Notes: a model not told the origin generated them from the letters alone. A stretch of 64,000 nt of DNA from Desulfovibrio sp. ZJ209 (GCF_011039135.1 NZ_JAAKEJ010000007.1:1-64000); one strand, 5' to 3'; shown: positions 8,688 through 19,318, counted from the first letter of the stretch. Made by a program: numbers and translations.

Positions 8688-9632
8688 TCATGCAAAATTT
8701 GAAATTAATAATTCTTTGATTTTCCCCCGCGAATTTCGATTAGAGTTAATCATTCGGTTGGCAGCTACACGCTTAATGGAATATGCCGAATACATTTTAT
8801 CAAAAAAATTATCTTTTTTATCTATATTCTTCGGATCAGAATTACTAATGACGATTTTTGCACCTTTTTGATGCAAATTATTTACAAAATTTGCAAGGTT
8901 CTGTTGTTCTGTATCATTAAATGAAGCATATGTATAGCCTGTAAAATTTGATGTAGCGTTCAGAGGTCGATAAGGAGGGTCAAAGTAGACAAAGGTTTTA
9001 TCGTCTATAAATTCAGCAGACCTCTTGTAATCTTGGCACATAATGGTTACATTTTGCAATTTTTCTGATACAATCCGAAGGTTATCTTCATCACAAATGA
9101 GAGGAGATTTATAATCCCCAAATGGAACATTGAATATACCTTTTTTATTCACACGGAATAACCCATTAAAACATGTCTTATTGAGAAAAATCATCAATGC
9201 TGATTTTTCTATGTTTTGTGATGAGGATCCGATTTTTATTTCATTAAAATAATTTCTTTTTTGTATAAAAAACTCTTTCCGATCAGGTTGGTTCAGAGTG
9301 AGAAATTGTTTTTCAATTAGATGGAGTTTAGCTATCAAATTTTCTACGTTATCCCGGATTACACAATATGTATTAATAAGTTCAGAATTAATATCACTAA
9401 CATAAACTTCTTCTAACTTATATTTGTTTAAAATATCAAATAATACGGCGCCCCCTCCAACAAAAGGTTCTGCGTATTTTTTTATATTATTTTGTTCAAA
9501 AGGATAATAGTGTGCGATTTCGTTGAGAAGTTGTCCCTTGCCTCCAGCCCATTTTAAGAAGGGTTTTGCCTTTCGGCCACCTTTATCCTGGGAGACGAAA
9601 TTTTTTGATGGTTTCAGGATGTCGTTGTACAT
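8688..9632 (-). CDS. Dam-family adenine-N6 methyltransferase of the DpnII-type system
   Basis: 314 residues from the ATG at 9632, preceded by AGGAACC. The frame continues upstream to 9722, but those 30 residues are encoded in host-like sequence and are not family-like. Alpha-class order: motif X KWAGGKGQ (27-34), motif I FVGGGAV (57-63), motif IV DPPY (218-221), then SNSDPKN and a C-terminal KIKELLISN. It should methylate adenine in GATC and protect the host from the neighbouring endonuclease. First gene of the cassette, followed by 104 bases and then the endonuclease. Confidence 0.92.
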   Translation of the reverse strand: MYNDILKPSKNFVSQDKGGRKAKPFLKWAGGKGQLLNEIAHYYPFEQNNIKKYAEPFVGGGAVLFDILNKYKLEEVYVSDINSELINTYCVIRDNVENLIAKLHLIEKQFLTLNQPDRKEFFIQKRNYFNEIKIGSSSQNIEKSALMIFLNKTCFNGLFRVNKKGIFNVPFGDYKSPLICDEDNLRIVSEKLQNVTIMCQDYKRSAEFIDDKTFVYFDPPYRPLNATSNFTGYTYASFNDTEQQNLANFVNNLHQKGAKIVISNSDPKNIDKKDNFFDKMYSAYSIKRVAANRMINSNRNSRGKIKELLISNFA

Positions 9633-9767
9633 AGGCTGCGGTTCCTGTGCTGGACTGAAATAGGTCGCGTGTGTCACATGGGATGCCGAGCGCAAGCCAT
9701 TCTGCAAGGCTAGGTAAGCCAAGCTTCCGTGTCACTGCGTGGTCTTTTCATTTGTGTCTTGCGCTCC

Positions 9768-12767
9768 CTACCAGTCCAGCGTGGCCTTGAAGGCCCGGGC
9801 GAGGTCGTCCACCTTTTCTGCAAGCACCGTGCTGTCGCCGCTTTTCAGGGTGAGCGCGCCCGTGCCCGTCACCGTGCCGATGCGGCGGCAGACCTGCCAC
9901 ATGCCGAGCGCGTCCAGGAGCGGCGCGAGGTCGGGGCGCACGCTCACCACAAGGCGGCTCGCGCTCTCGCTGTAGAGCAGCTCGAAGCGGCTCATGGGCT
10001 CGAGGGCCGGCACGGCGTCGAGGTCGATGTCCGCGCCGAGGCGGCCGCCGATGCACATTTCGGCAAGCGCCACGGCGAGGCCGCCGTCAGAGCAGTCATG
10101 GCAGGCCGAGAGCGCGCGCTGGCCCATAAGCGCGTGGAGGCCGCGGTAGCGGGCAAGGGCGCTCGCCGCGTCCACCCGGGGCACGAGGCCGCCGGAAAGG
10201 CCGAGCTCCGAAGCCGCCTCGCTCCCCGCCATCTCCCGCCAGGTGCCACCGAGCAGGTAGATGAAGTCGCCCTCGCGCTTGAAGTCCGAGGTCTGCGCGG
10301 CCGTGACATTTCGGATGACGCCGATGACCGAGAAGAGCACCGTGGGCGGGATGGAGATGCGCTCGCCGCCGCCGAGGTAGTCGTTCTTCATGGAGTCCTT
10401 GCCGGAGATACAGGGCAGCCCGAACGCCAGCGAGAACTGGCGCAGGGCCCAACAGGCGCGCACGAGCTGGGCGAGCTTGTAGCGGCCCTCGGCATTGGCC
10501 TCGGTCCACACCGGGTCGCACCAGCAGAAGTTGTCCACGCCGGCGAGCGCGTCCGGGTCGCCGCCCACGGCCACAGCGTTGCGGATGGCCTCGTCCATGG
10601 CGTTGGCCATCATCCAATAGGTGTCATAGTCGCTGAACTTGGGGCAGATGCCGTGGCTGAGCACGAGGCCCGCGTCCGACTCCAGCAGCGGCCGCAGCAC
10701 GGCCGCGTCGCCCGGGCCGTCGCGCAGCGCGCCCACCAGGGGCTTGATGACGCTGCCGCCGCGCACCTCGTGGTCATACTGGCGGATGATGTATTCCTTG
10801 GAGCAGATATTGAGGCGCCCAAGCATCTTCCTGAGGAAGGCGCCCTCGTCGCCCCCCGCGCCCTCCATGCGGATGTCGGGGAAGGCCGGGCGCTTCCACA
10901 CGGCCTCGAGGTGCAGCTGCGGCACGCCGTCATGGAGAAAGGCCATGTCGAGCAGGGCCACGGTGCGGCCCGCATAGCGCACCTCGAACACGCCCGACTC
11001 GGTGAACTCCCCGAGCGCCGTGGCCTCCACGTCCATGCGCTTCGCAAGTTCGAGAAATTCGTCGAGCTTCGCCGGCGGCACGGCCACGGTCATGCGCTCC
11101 TGCGCCTCGGAGAGCAGCACCTCCCACGGGAGCAGCCCGTCATACTTGAGCGGCGCGCGGTCGATGTGCAGCACGCAGCCGCCCGTGTCCTCGGCCATCT
11201 CGCCCACCGAGGAGGAGAGCCCGCCCGCGCCGTTGTCCGTGATGGCGTTGTAGAGCCCCTTGTCGCGCGCCTTGAGCAGGAAGTCGTACATCTTGCGCTG
11301 GGTGATGGGGTCGCCGATTTGCACGGCCGTGGCCGGCGAGCCCTCGTGCAGCTCCTCCGAGGAGAAGGTGGCGCCGTGGATGCCGTCCTTGCCGATGCGG
11401 CCGCCCACCATGACCACCGCGTCGCCGGGCTCCGCCTTCTTTTCCCAGCCTGGCCGGCCGCAGACATCGGTGGGCAGCAGGCCCACGGTGCCGCAAAACA
11501 CCAGCGGCTTGCCGAGATAGCGCTCGTCAAAGACGAGGGAGCCGTTGACCGTGGGGATGCCCGACTTGTTGCCGCCGTGCTCAACGCCCTCGCGCACGCC
11601 CTCGAGCACGCGGCGCGGGTGCAAAAGGCGCGGCGGCAGCTCCTTGGCGTAGAAGGGCGAGGCGAAGCAGAAAACATCGGTATTGCAGATGAGCTCCGCG
11701 CCCATGCCCGTGCCCATGGGGTCGCGGTTGACGCCCACGATGCCCGTGAGCGCGCCCCCGTAGGGGTCCAGCGCGGAGGGGCTGTTGTGCGTCTCCACCT
11801 TGATGCAGGCGTCGTAGCCGTTGATGAAGGCGATGACCCCCGCGTTGTCCTTGAAGACGGACTTGCAATAGTCCCTGTCGCCCAGGCGCTCGCGCAGGAT
11901 GGCCGTGGCGTCGCGGATGCAGGTCTTGTAGAGGTTGTCCACCCGCTCGTGGCGCCCCGTGTCCTCGTCCGTATAGTCGATGGCCGAGGCGAAGATCTTG
12001 TGCTTGCAGTGCTCGGACCATGTCTGCGCGAGGGCCTCCATCTCCACGTCCGTGGGGTCGGCGGGAAGGCCCGCCTCGGCGCGGGCGCCCGCGATGTCGG
12101 GCCTTGTGAAGTGGTCGCGGATGGCGTGGAGCTCGTCAAGGTTGAGCGCCCAGGTGTTGGCGCGGCTGGCGGCCAGAAGTTCCGCGTCGCTCATGGTGGA
12201 GAGCGGCACCACGGCCACATCCGCGCGCGCCTCGCCCGTCACGCGGGCGGCCTGCGGCGGGAAGTCCGGCTCCTTGGCCCACTCGGCCGCGCTCTTGATG
12301 CGGAAGCGCTGGATGAGCGTATTGCAGAGCAGGTCGCGGGCGATGGTCTCCACCTGCTCCCGGTCGAGCGGCGAGGCCGCGTCGTTGCGGATGCGGTACT
12401 GGAGCGCCGTGTAGACGGCGAGGCTTTCGCGCGGGATGCCGAGCACCATGGCGGCCGTGTCGCGCGCGGTGCGGCCCTCGTTGTCGGTCACGCCGGGGCG
12501 GAAGCCGACCTCGATATACCAGTCCGGCAGGGGCGCGAGCGGCGGGAGGGTGCCCAGGGCCGCGCGCTGGAGGATGGGGTCGTGCCAGACGGCGTCCTCG
12601 AGCAGGCGGCAGGCCTGGGCCTCGGTGAGGCCGTCGGCGGTGAAGACCTTGACAAGGCGCACCTGCCCCACGGCAAGGCCCAGGGCCGCGCGGATGCGCT
12701 CCGCCACCTTGCGCCCCTGAACGTCCTCCAGGCCGGGCTTCGGCCCCGCTTCCAGACGGTAGAGCAT
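9768..12767 (-). CDS. purL: Phosphoribosylformylglycinamidine synthase (PurL with N-terminal PurS-like part)
   Basis: 999 residues from the ATG at 12767, which follows AAAGGAGGAG; the frame runs open further upstream but overlaps the next gene. It converts FGAR, glutamine and ATP to FGAM in purine synthesis. The N-terminal ~170 residues look like PurS-type segments. They are followed by the two AIR-synthase-related halves (ETHNSPSALDPYGGALTGI..., GGNKSGIPTVNG, and DCSDGGLAVALAE in the second half). No glutaminase (PurQ) domain is present, so the protein is longer than small PurL (~740) and shorter than the fused ~1300-residue form. A separate PurQ must exist elsewhere. Confidence 0.94.
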   Translation of the reverse strand: MLYRLEAGPKPGLEDVQGRKVAERIRAALGLAVGQVRLVKVFTADGLTEAQACRLLEDAVWHDPILQRAALGTLPPLAPLPDWYIEVGFRPGVTDNEGRTARDTAAMVLGIPRESLAVYTALQYRIRNDAASPLDREQVETIARDLLCNTLIQRFRIKSAAEWAKEPDFPPQAARVTGEARADVAVVPLSTMSDAELLAASRANTWALNLDELHAIRDHFTRPDIAGARAEAGLPADPTDVEMEALAQTWSEHCKHKIFASAIDYTDEDTGRHERVDNLYKTCIRDATAILRERLGDRDYCKSVFKDNAGVIAFINGYDACIKVETHNSPSALDPYGGALTGIVGVNRDPMGTGMGAELICNTDVFCFASPFYAKELPPRLLHPRRVLEGVREGVEHGGNKSGIPTVNGSLVFDERYLGKPLVFCGTVGLLPTDVCGRPGWEKKAEPGDAVVMVGGRIGKDGIHGATFSSEELHEGSPATAVQIGDPITQRKMYDFLLKARDKGLYNAITDNGAGGLSSSVGEMAEDTGGCVLHIDRAPLKYDGLLPWEVLLSEAQERMTVAVPPAKLDEFLELAKRMDVEATALGEFTESGVFEVRYAGRTVALLDMAFLHDGVPQLHLEAVWKRPAFPDIRMEGAGGDEGAFLRKMLGRLNICSKEYIIRQYDHEVRGGSVIKPLVGALRDGPGDAAVLRPLLESDAGLVLSHGICPKFSDYDTYWMMANAMDEAIRNAVAVGGDPDALAGVDNFCWCDPVWTEANAEGRYKLAQLVRACWALRQFSLAFGLPCISGKDSMKNDYLGGGERISIPPTVLFSVIGVIRNVTAAQTSDFKREGDFIYLLGGTWREMAGSEAASELGLSGGLVPRVDAASALARYRGLHALMGQRALSACHDCSDGGLAVALAEMCIGGRLGADIDLDAVPALEPMSRFELLYSESASRLVVSVRPDLAPLLDALGMWQVCRRIGTVTGTGALTLKSGDSTVLAEKVDDLARAFKATLDW

Positions 12768-12822
12768 GGCTCCTCCTTTGCTCGCTTTTCCGTTCCCGGC
12801 GTGGGCCCGGGATTTTTGCTTC

Positions 12823-13794
12823 TCAGTGCCGGCGGTCGCGGACATAGTCCGCCATTTCCATGAGCACCCGGCGCTCCGGGCCGCCGGGCAGGCGCAAAAG
12901 CGCCGCCCGCGCGGCCTTGAGGTAGTCCCCGGCCTCCTCGCGGGCGCGGCGGTCAAAGCCGCCCTCGCGCACGCGCAGGGAGATCTCGGCCGCGTCCGCC
13001 GCGCTCATGAGCCCGCACACGAAAGCCGCGTCAAAGGCCGCGCGCTCGTTTTCGGCAAGGTCCAGCCGGTAGAAGCGCAGGGGCGGCGTGAGCTTGCCCT
13101 CGCGCACATCGCCGCCCGTGGGCTTGCCTGTCTCCTCCTCGGGCGCGAAATCCAGCGCGTCGTCCACGATCTGGAAGGCCATGCCGAGATTTTCGCCATA
13201 GGCCGCGGCCGCTGCCACCGCGTCGGGCCCGGCGTTGGCCGCCAGCGCCCCGAGCTCGCAGGAGGCCGCGATGAGCGCCGCCGTCTTGCCGCGCACGATG
13301 GCCGCGTATTCCTCCGCGCTCACGTCCACCCGGCGCTGGGCCGCCAGTTCCAGTATCGCGCCGGCCGCGGTCTCGCTGGTGGCGTTGGAGAAGCAAAGGC
13401 ACAGGCGCGGGTCGCCAAAGGCCGCCACCTGGGCGTTGGCCCCGGAGAGCAGGGCGTCACCCGCCAGGATGGCCTGGGCCACGCCGAACTCCGTATGCGC
13501 GGCCGGCTTGCCGCGCCTGTTGGCCGCGTCGTCGAGCACGTCGTCATGGAGCAGGGTGGCCGCGTGGAGCATTTCCATCGTCACGGCGAGGTCATAGATG
13601 CGTTCGCCCGTATCGCCCAGAAGGCGCGCCATGAGAACCGTGAGGAAGGGCCTAAGGCGCTTGCCGCCGGCCTCGAGGATGTGGCGCGCCACAGGGCGCA
13701 CGGGCTCCGGCAGCCGGCCGGCCGCGCGGGCGAGGGCCGCGTTCACGGCCGGGAGCTCCTCTGCGAGGCGCTGCTTCAAAAGCGTTTCAGCCAT
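12823..13794 (-). CDS. Trans-isoprenyl diphosphate synthase (quinone side chain)
   Basis: 323 residues with both aspartate-rich motifs: HDDVLDDA, and FQIVDDALDF in the second half, plus GGKRLRP near the N-terminus. It elongates isoprenyl diphosphate to the long chain used for menaquinone (IspB/HepT class; chain length not readable). AAGGAG precedes the ATG. Its neighbours mqnB and ubiE belong to menaquinone synthesis, which supports this role. Confidence 0.9.
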   Translation of the reverse strand: MAETLLKQRLAEELPAVNAALARAAGRLPEPVRPVARHILEAGGKRLRPFLTVLMARLLGDTGERIYDLAVTMEMLHAATLLHDDVLDDAANRRGKPAAHTEFGVAQAILAGDALLSGANAQVAAFGDPRLCLCFSNATSETAAGAILELAAQRRVDVSAEEYAAIVRGKTAALIAASCELGALAANAGPDAVAAAAAYGENLGMAFQIVDDALDFAPEEETGKPTGGDVREGKLTPPLRFYRLDLAENERAAFDAAFVCGLMSAADAAEISLRVREGGFDRRAREEAGDYLKAARAALLRLPGGPERRVLMEMADYVRDRRH

Positions 13795-13835
13795 GGCTTC
13801 ACCGTTCTCCTTGCCGCCCCCCAGACGGCCGCTGC

Positions 13836-14597
13836 TCAGGCCAGCCCGAGCGCGGGCAGCACGCCGGCCAGCGCGGCGAGCGCGCCGGGAAAGTCCTTTT
13901 CGTCCGCCGCGCGCGGGCCCACCTTGTTGGAGACCGCCCGCACCTCCACGCAGGGCACGCCGGCCCGGGCGCAGGCATAGGCCACGGCGAAGCCCTCCAT
14001 GTTTTCGAGCTCCGCGCGGTGGCGGTTGGCCATCTCCCGCGCGCGGGCAAAGCTGGCGCTGACCCCGGCCACGGTGAGCGAGCGCCGGGGCTGGAAGGCG
14101 CCGGGCGCGGGCTCGCGGGCGCCGAGCGCCCCCGCGGGTGCCAGCCTTACGCGGTCATACACATCTTCGGGCGCGCCGTCTGCCTTGCGCCACTGGGGAT
14201 GGCTGAAGGCCCGCGCTGTGACGGAACTGCCGTCATTGAGGCCGTATTCGGGCCAGATTTCCTCCTCGACGAGGCACAGGGCGCGCAAGGGCGTTGCTGC
14301 AAGGTCAAAGGCGCCGGCAAGCCCCACATTGAGCACCGCGCCGATGCGCAGCCCACCTCCGGCCGGCTGGCCGTCCTCCCCGCCGCTTCCGCTGGTGAGG
14401 CCGAAGCAGAAGCCCATGGCGAGGGACGCGTTGACCGGCCCCACGCCGGTGACGCAGAAGAGCGCCGGCCGCCCCTTGAGCCGCGCGGGCACGGGCGTGA
14501 GCTCGGCGAGTTCGCCCTCCCGGTGCGCAAGCCCGGGCGCCGTGGCGGCCAGTTCGGCAGCGGTGGCCGCGCAGACGAGCAGGGCTCCCTGCGGCAC
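13836..14597 (-). CDS. mqnB: Futalosine hydrolase
   Basis: About 253 residues from a GTG at 14597, chosen because TGGAGG lies 8 bases upstream; an ATG at 14648 would overlap the previous gene by 50 bases. It is a nucleoside phosphorylase/hydrolase fold protein with LLVCAATAAE at the start, GVGPVNASLAM, and NMEGFAVAYACARAGVPCVEVRAVSNKVG near the C-terminus, as in MqnB. It cleaves futalosine to dehypoxanthine futalosine in the alternative menaquinone route. It sits in a minus-strand run with the nucleotide-sugar dehydrogenase and polyprenyl synthase. Confidence 0.85.
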   Translation of the reverse strand: MPQGALLVCAATAAELAATAPGLAHREGELAELTPVPARLKGRPALFCVTGVGPVNASLAMGFCFGLTSGSGGEDGQPAGGGLRIGAVLNVGLAGAFDLAATPLRALCLVEEEIWPEYGLNDGSSVTARAFSHPQWRKADGAPEDVYDRVRLAPAGALGAREPAPGAFQPRRSLTVAGVSASFARAREMANRHRAELENMEGFAVAYACARAGVPCVEVRAVSNKVGPRAADEKDFPGALAALAGVLPALGLA

Positions 14598-14598
14598 C

Positions 14599-15912
<1,314 letters not shown>

Positions 15913-15981
15913 GTCCCATCCCCTGCCGGGCTTTGGGCGCCCGGGGCTTTACAAAAACGGGATTTTCCCGCACCAAGGGGC

Positions 15982-16176
15982 ATGCACCTCGACTTGCCCC
16001 TCCTGCTCCGCGCCGTGGGCCTGGCCCTGGTTTTCGAGGGCCTTGTCTGGGCGCTCACTCCCGGCGGCATGCGCCGGGCCATGCGGCGCCTTCTGCGCGA
16101 GCCGGACGCGGCCCTGCGCGCAGCCGGCATGGCCGCCATGGCGGCAGGGCTCTTCCTCGTCTGGCTCGCCGCGTAG
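15982..16176 (+). CDS. Small membrane protein, DUF2065 (YjeT-like)
   Basis: 64 residues with two hydrophobic helices (LLLRAVGLALVFEGLVWAL and AAGMAAMAAGLFLVWLA) around a basic, methionine-containing turn PGGMRRAMRRLL. This matches DUF2065 inner-membrane proteins of unknown role. AAGGGG lies just before the ATG. It is encoded opposite to its neighbours and converges on ubiE with 5 bases between the stops. Confidence 0.72.
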   Translation: MHLDLPLLLRAVGLALVFEGLVWALTPGGMRRAMRRLLREPDAALRAAGMAAMAAGLFLVWLAA

Positions 16177-16181
16177 CGCCG

Positions 16182-16913
16182 TCAGGCGCCCTTTTCCCCC
16201 ACATGCAGGCACACGATGCCCGAAGTGAGCTTCCTGTACCACACGCGCGCAAAGCCGGCCTCGCGCATCTCGCCTGCCAGCTCCTCCGCCGTGGGGAAGG
16301 CGCGGATGCTCTCGGCGAGATAGCCGTAGGCGCCGTCGCGCGAAAAGGCCCTGCCCACCAGCGGCAGCAGGTGGTTCAGGTAGGCGTTGTAGACGCCGCC
16401 CCAGATGCGCTCCCTGCCCGAGCCGAATTCCAGGATGCAGGCCCGGCCCCCGGGCCGGAGCACGCGGAGCATCTCCGCGAAGGCCGCCCCGCGGGGCGCG
16501 ATGTTGCGGATGCCGAAGGCCATGGTGAGGCAGTGGGCCGCGCCATCCCGGACGGGAAGGCGCCGCGCGTCCGCCGCCACGGGCAGGATGCGCGCGAGGT
16601 TTGCCCCCTTGAGCTTGCGACGCCCGCGGGCCAGCATGGGCGGGCAGAAATCCAAGGCCGCCACCGTGCCCTTGGGCGCCTCGCGGCGCAGGGCGAGCGC
16701 CACGTCCAGCGTGCCGGCGGCGAGGTCGAGGGCGAGGCCGTCGCCGGGACTTGCGCTCTTTGCGAGCACGCGGCGCCAGTGCTGGTCGATGCCCAGGCTC
16801 AAAAGGCGGTTCAGGAAGTCATACCACGAGGCGATGCGGCCGAACATGCCGGCGACGGCGGCATCATGGCCCGGGCCGCCCCCCGGCTGCGGCAGCCCCT
16901 GCGCGTCGTTCAT
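16182..16913 (-). CDS. ubiE: Demethylmenaquinone methyltransferase
   Basis: 243 residues, class I SAM methyltransferase of the UbiE/MenG family: FGRIASWYDFLNRLLSLGID near the N-terminus, motif I ALDLAAGTLDVAL, GIRNIAPRG in the middle and SGIVCLHVG at the C-terminus. It performs the last methylation of menaquinone. The ATG overlaps the stop of the upstream small gene by 4 bases (ATGA). Together with mqnB and the polyprenyl synthase it forms a menaquinone group on this strand. Confidence 0.92.
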   Translation of the reverse strand: MNDAQGLPQPGGGPGHDAAVAGMFGRIASWYDFLNRLLSLGIDQHWRRVLAKSASPGDGLALDLAAGTLDVALALRREAPKGTVAALDFCPPMLARGRRKLKGANLARILPVAADARRLPVRDGAAHCLTMAFGIRNIAPRGAAFAEMLRVLRPGGRACILEFGSGRERIWGGVYNAYLNHLLPLVGRAFSRDGAYGYLAESIRAFPTAEELAGEMREAGFARVWYRKLTSGIVCLHVGEKGA

Positions 16914-17182
16914 TCGCGCTCCCCGGCGGGGCGGCGGGGCGCCGTGCGGGCGCCGTCCCCGCGCAGGCTTGCGCCCTCGCGGACATTGCCGCCGGCCGCC
17001 CCGTCAGCGCCGGCGGCCTGCGCGCCGGACTGGGCGATGGCCCGGGCCACCACGCCGTAGACCGCCGGGAAGATCTCCGCGAAATTTCCCGGCGAGACCG
17101 TGCGCGTCTCGATGAACTTGGCGGTCAGTTCCTTGGCGACCTGAAGAGCTTCCCTGCTGTCCTTGTCCACGGCTTGTGCCAT
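16910..17182 (-). CDS. Small protein of unknown function coupled to ubiE
   Basis: 90 residues from the ATG at 17182 (MAQAVDKDSREAL...); the longer frame upstream is arginine/proline-rich noise. Residues 1-50 are a plausible helical fold with ELTAKFIETRTVSPGNFAEIFPAVYGVVARAI. The end is basic and disordered. Its TGA overlaps the ubiE start (ATGA), so the two are coupled. Not recognised. Similar short SPxNFxEIF proteins seem common in Desulfovibrio, but this is from memory. Confidence 0.6.
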   Translation of the reverse strand: MAQAVDKDSREALQVAKELTAKFIETRTVSPGNFAEIFPAVYGVVARAIAQSGAQAAGADGAAGGNVREGASLRGDGARTAPRRPAGERE

Positions 17183-17407
17183 CCGCCCGGCATATACCGG
17201 GGAAAAAACCCGTCCTTGGGGAATGGCCGCGGGACCCACAGCGGGTCGCGCACCTGGACGGGGAAAAGAACGGAAACGAGAGCCCCCGCCCTTTTTGTCG
17301 TTGCATGTTGGCCCCGGCCGTAGCGAGGCCCGAGGCGCCCCGCGGCGAGCCCGGGGCCGGCCGAGCATAGGCGTTCGGCGCCTGCTTGGCAAGCGGGCGC
17401 CCCGGCC

Positions 17408-19318
17408 CTAGCCCCCGGCGAGGCGGCTGATCTCTTCGCGCAGGATGCGCGCCACGGCGCTGGCCGCCGCCTTGCCCACCTCTTCGTTGAAGCGGGGCTC
17501 GAGGTTGTCGAGCCGTTCCTCGATGGCGTCCATGCGCGCGAGCAGGCTTTTTTGCCGCGTCTCGAGGGTGGCGAGGCGGCCCTCGAGCCCTTCGGGCATG
17601 TGCGCGGGCGGCGGCGTATCCTTGAGCGCCTGCCCCACCGAGGAGGCGATGAGCGCCGCAAAGCCGTTGTGCAGGGGGCTGCCCTCGCGCAGGAGGTCGC
17701 CCAGTGAGACGGAATCGGCGGCGGAATGTTCCAGCGCCTCGATGCGCGCGCGGGCGGCGGCGAGGTCGGCCTCGCACTGGCGCAGGCGCTCGCCGAGGGC
17801 GCCGGCCAGGGCGGCGAAATCCTCGGTGGCGGCGAGCAGGGCCGAGGCCGGCACGGTGGCGGCTTCGGCAGCCGGCGCCGCCTGTTCTTCGGGGGCCGCC
17901 TGTGCCTCGGCGCCGGTTTCGGGTTCCGCAGCCGCTTCTGGCGCGGCCGCTTCGGGCTCGGGGGCCACTTCCGGTGCGGCCGCCTCGGGCTCGGGCGCCG
18001 CTTCTTCAAAACCGGGAGCTTCCCCGGGCGCTCTATCCGCGGGCTCGGCCATGGCTTCTGCGCCCATGGCTGCCTCGTCTGCGGGCGCCACGAACGCGGC
18101 TTGGGCTGCCGCGGCAGCCTCAAGCTTCGGCTCCGGCATGGCGGCGGGCGCCTCCACTTCAGGCAGCGGTGCCTCCTCGACTTCGGGCGGCAGCGCCTCC
18201 TCGGCCGGGGCGCCCGGAAGCTCCGGTTCGTCCGCCGGCGGCATCTCGGTAAATTCGGCTTCGATGGGCGCCAGGTCTTCTGCAGGTTCTGGCGCAGACG
18301 CGGGCTCTGGCGCGGTTTCGGGCGCCGCGGCCTCCACGGTGAGGGCCGTTTCTTCCACTATCGAGGCGTGTTCCACCACGGCGGCCGGGGTCTCGGGTTC
18401 CGGGGCCGGTTCCGGCGCAGGCTCAGGGGCGGCCTCGGCTTGCGGCGCTGCCGCCGCCATCAGGTCCTCGAAGGAGGGCGCGGCGGCCTCGGGAACCGGT
18501 GCCGGGGCTTGGGGCGCGGCCGCCTTTTCGGCGTCCAGCGAGGTGAGCAGGCTGGCGAGGTCGGCCTCGAGGCCCGGCTCGCCAGGCGCGGGGACGGAAG
18601 CCGGCGCGGGCTGCGGGGCAAGGGCCGGGTCGCCGAGAAGGGCGTCGAGATCCGCCTCCAGATCGGGCGCCGCCGGCGCTTCGGCCTTGGGCGCCGCCGG
18701 CATGGTGGCGGCGGCAAGCAGGTCTTCCACGCTGGGTGCGCCTGCGGGCGCGGCCGGCGGCGGGGGCGGCGTTGGGGCTGTGCCCCCGAGCAGTTCGTCC
18801 ATGGCCGCGTCGAGATCCTGCAACATGCTGTCTGAGGCTTCAGCCACAGCCGCCGGGCTCGCGGGGGCGGCGGGTGGCGGCGTGGGCGCGCTCCCGCCGA
18901 GCAGTTCGTCCATGGCCGCGTCAAGGTCTTGCGGCATGGCGGCGTGCGGCGCGGCAGCCGGGGGCGCCTGGGGTGGCGTCGCCGTGGCGGCGCTTTCATG
19001 GGGCTGCGGCGGAATGTCGAGCGAGGCCAGCAGGTTGTCGATGTCGCCCATGTCGGACATGTCGAGCTGCTCGTTGGGGTCGACCACCGGGGCGGCGCCG
19101 GGGGCCGGGCCGTCCAGCGGCGCGGCCGGGCCCTTGCTGAAGCTCGCGCCGTCGCTGGCGTCCATCTGGGCGAGCAGGGCTTCTATTTCCGCATCTTCGT
19201 TGTCGGGCTGCGCGCCGGCGTCGGCGGCGGGCGCGGCGTCGCCCCTTTCGATGAGCTCGGTGAGGTCGATGATGTCTTCCGCGTTCTCTTCAGGAACGGG
19301 GGCGTTATGGGCGGCCAT
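17408..19318 (-). CDS. Acidic Ala/Pro/Glu-rich protein with repeated leucine motifs and C-terminal coiled coil
   Basis: 636 residues. An N-terminal DIIDLTELIERGD (15-27) is followed by spaced copies of a short acidic amphipathic motif: 44-53, 92-101, 131-142, 168-179, 196-204, 219-230, 249-262 and 282-291, of the type DLDAAMDELLGG. Then come about 200 residues of Ala/Glu/Pro low complexity, and a C-terminal part (about 500-636) with heptad-like helices and EISRLAGG at the end. There is no signal peptide or membrane segment. The layout suggests a scaffold with many identical docking peptides. Function unknown. The strand choice is firm because the opposite frames are serine/arginine-rich shadows. 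Confidence 0.75.
   Translation of the reverse strand: MAAHNAPVPEENAEDIIDLTELIERGDAAPAADAGAQPDNEDAEIEALLAQMDASDGASFSKGPAAPLDGPAPGAAPVVDPNEQLDMSDMGDIDNLLASLDIPPQPHESAATATPPQAPPAAAPHAAMPQDLDAAMDELLGGSAPTPPPAAPASPAAVAEASDSMLQDLDAAMDELLGGTAPTPPPPPAAPAGAPSVEDLLAAATMPAAPKAEAPAAPDLEADLDALLGDPALAPQPAPASVPAPGEPGLEADLASLLTSLDAEKAAAPQAPAPVPEAAAPSFEDLMAAAAPQAEAAPEPAPEPAPEPETPAAVVEHASIVEETALTVEAAAPETAPEPASAPEPAEDLAPIEAEFTEMPPADEPELPGAPAEEALPPEVEEAPLPEVEAPAAMPEPKLEAAAAAQAAFVAPADEAAMGAEAMAEPADRAPGEAPGFEEAAPEPEAAAPEVAPEPEAAAPEAAAEPETGAEAQAAPEEQAAPAAEAATVPASALLAATEDFAALAGALGERLRQCEADLAAARARIEALEHSAADSVSLGDLLREGSPLHNGFAALIASSVGQALKDTPPPAHMPEGLEGRLATLETRQKSLLARMDAIEERLDNLEPRFNEEVGKAAASAVARILREEISRLAGG

Noticed and set aside
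8688-9722. Longer start of the Dam methylase at 9722
   Set aside because: The extra 30 residues are outside the family and lie in host-composition DNA; ATG 9632 has a ribosome-binding site.
6728-9767. Target-site duplication around the DpnII cassette
   Set aside because: Left and right junctions were compared by eye; no convincing direct repeat or terminal inverted repeat was found.
9729-12863. 1044-codon plus-strand ORF over purL
   Set aside because: His/Arg/Ala/Glu-rich shadow of purL, which has clear family motifs on the other strand.
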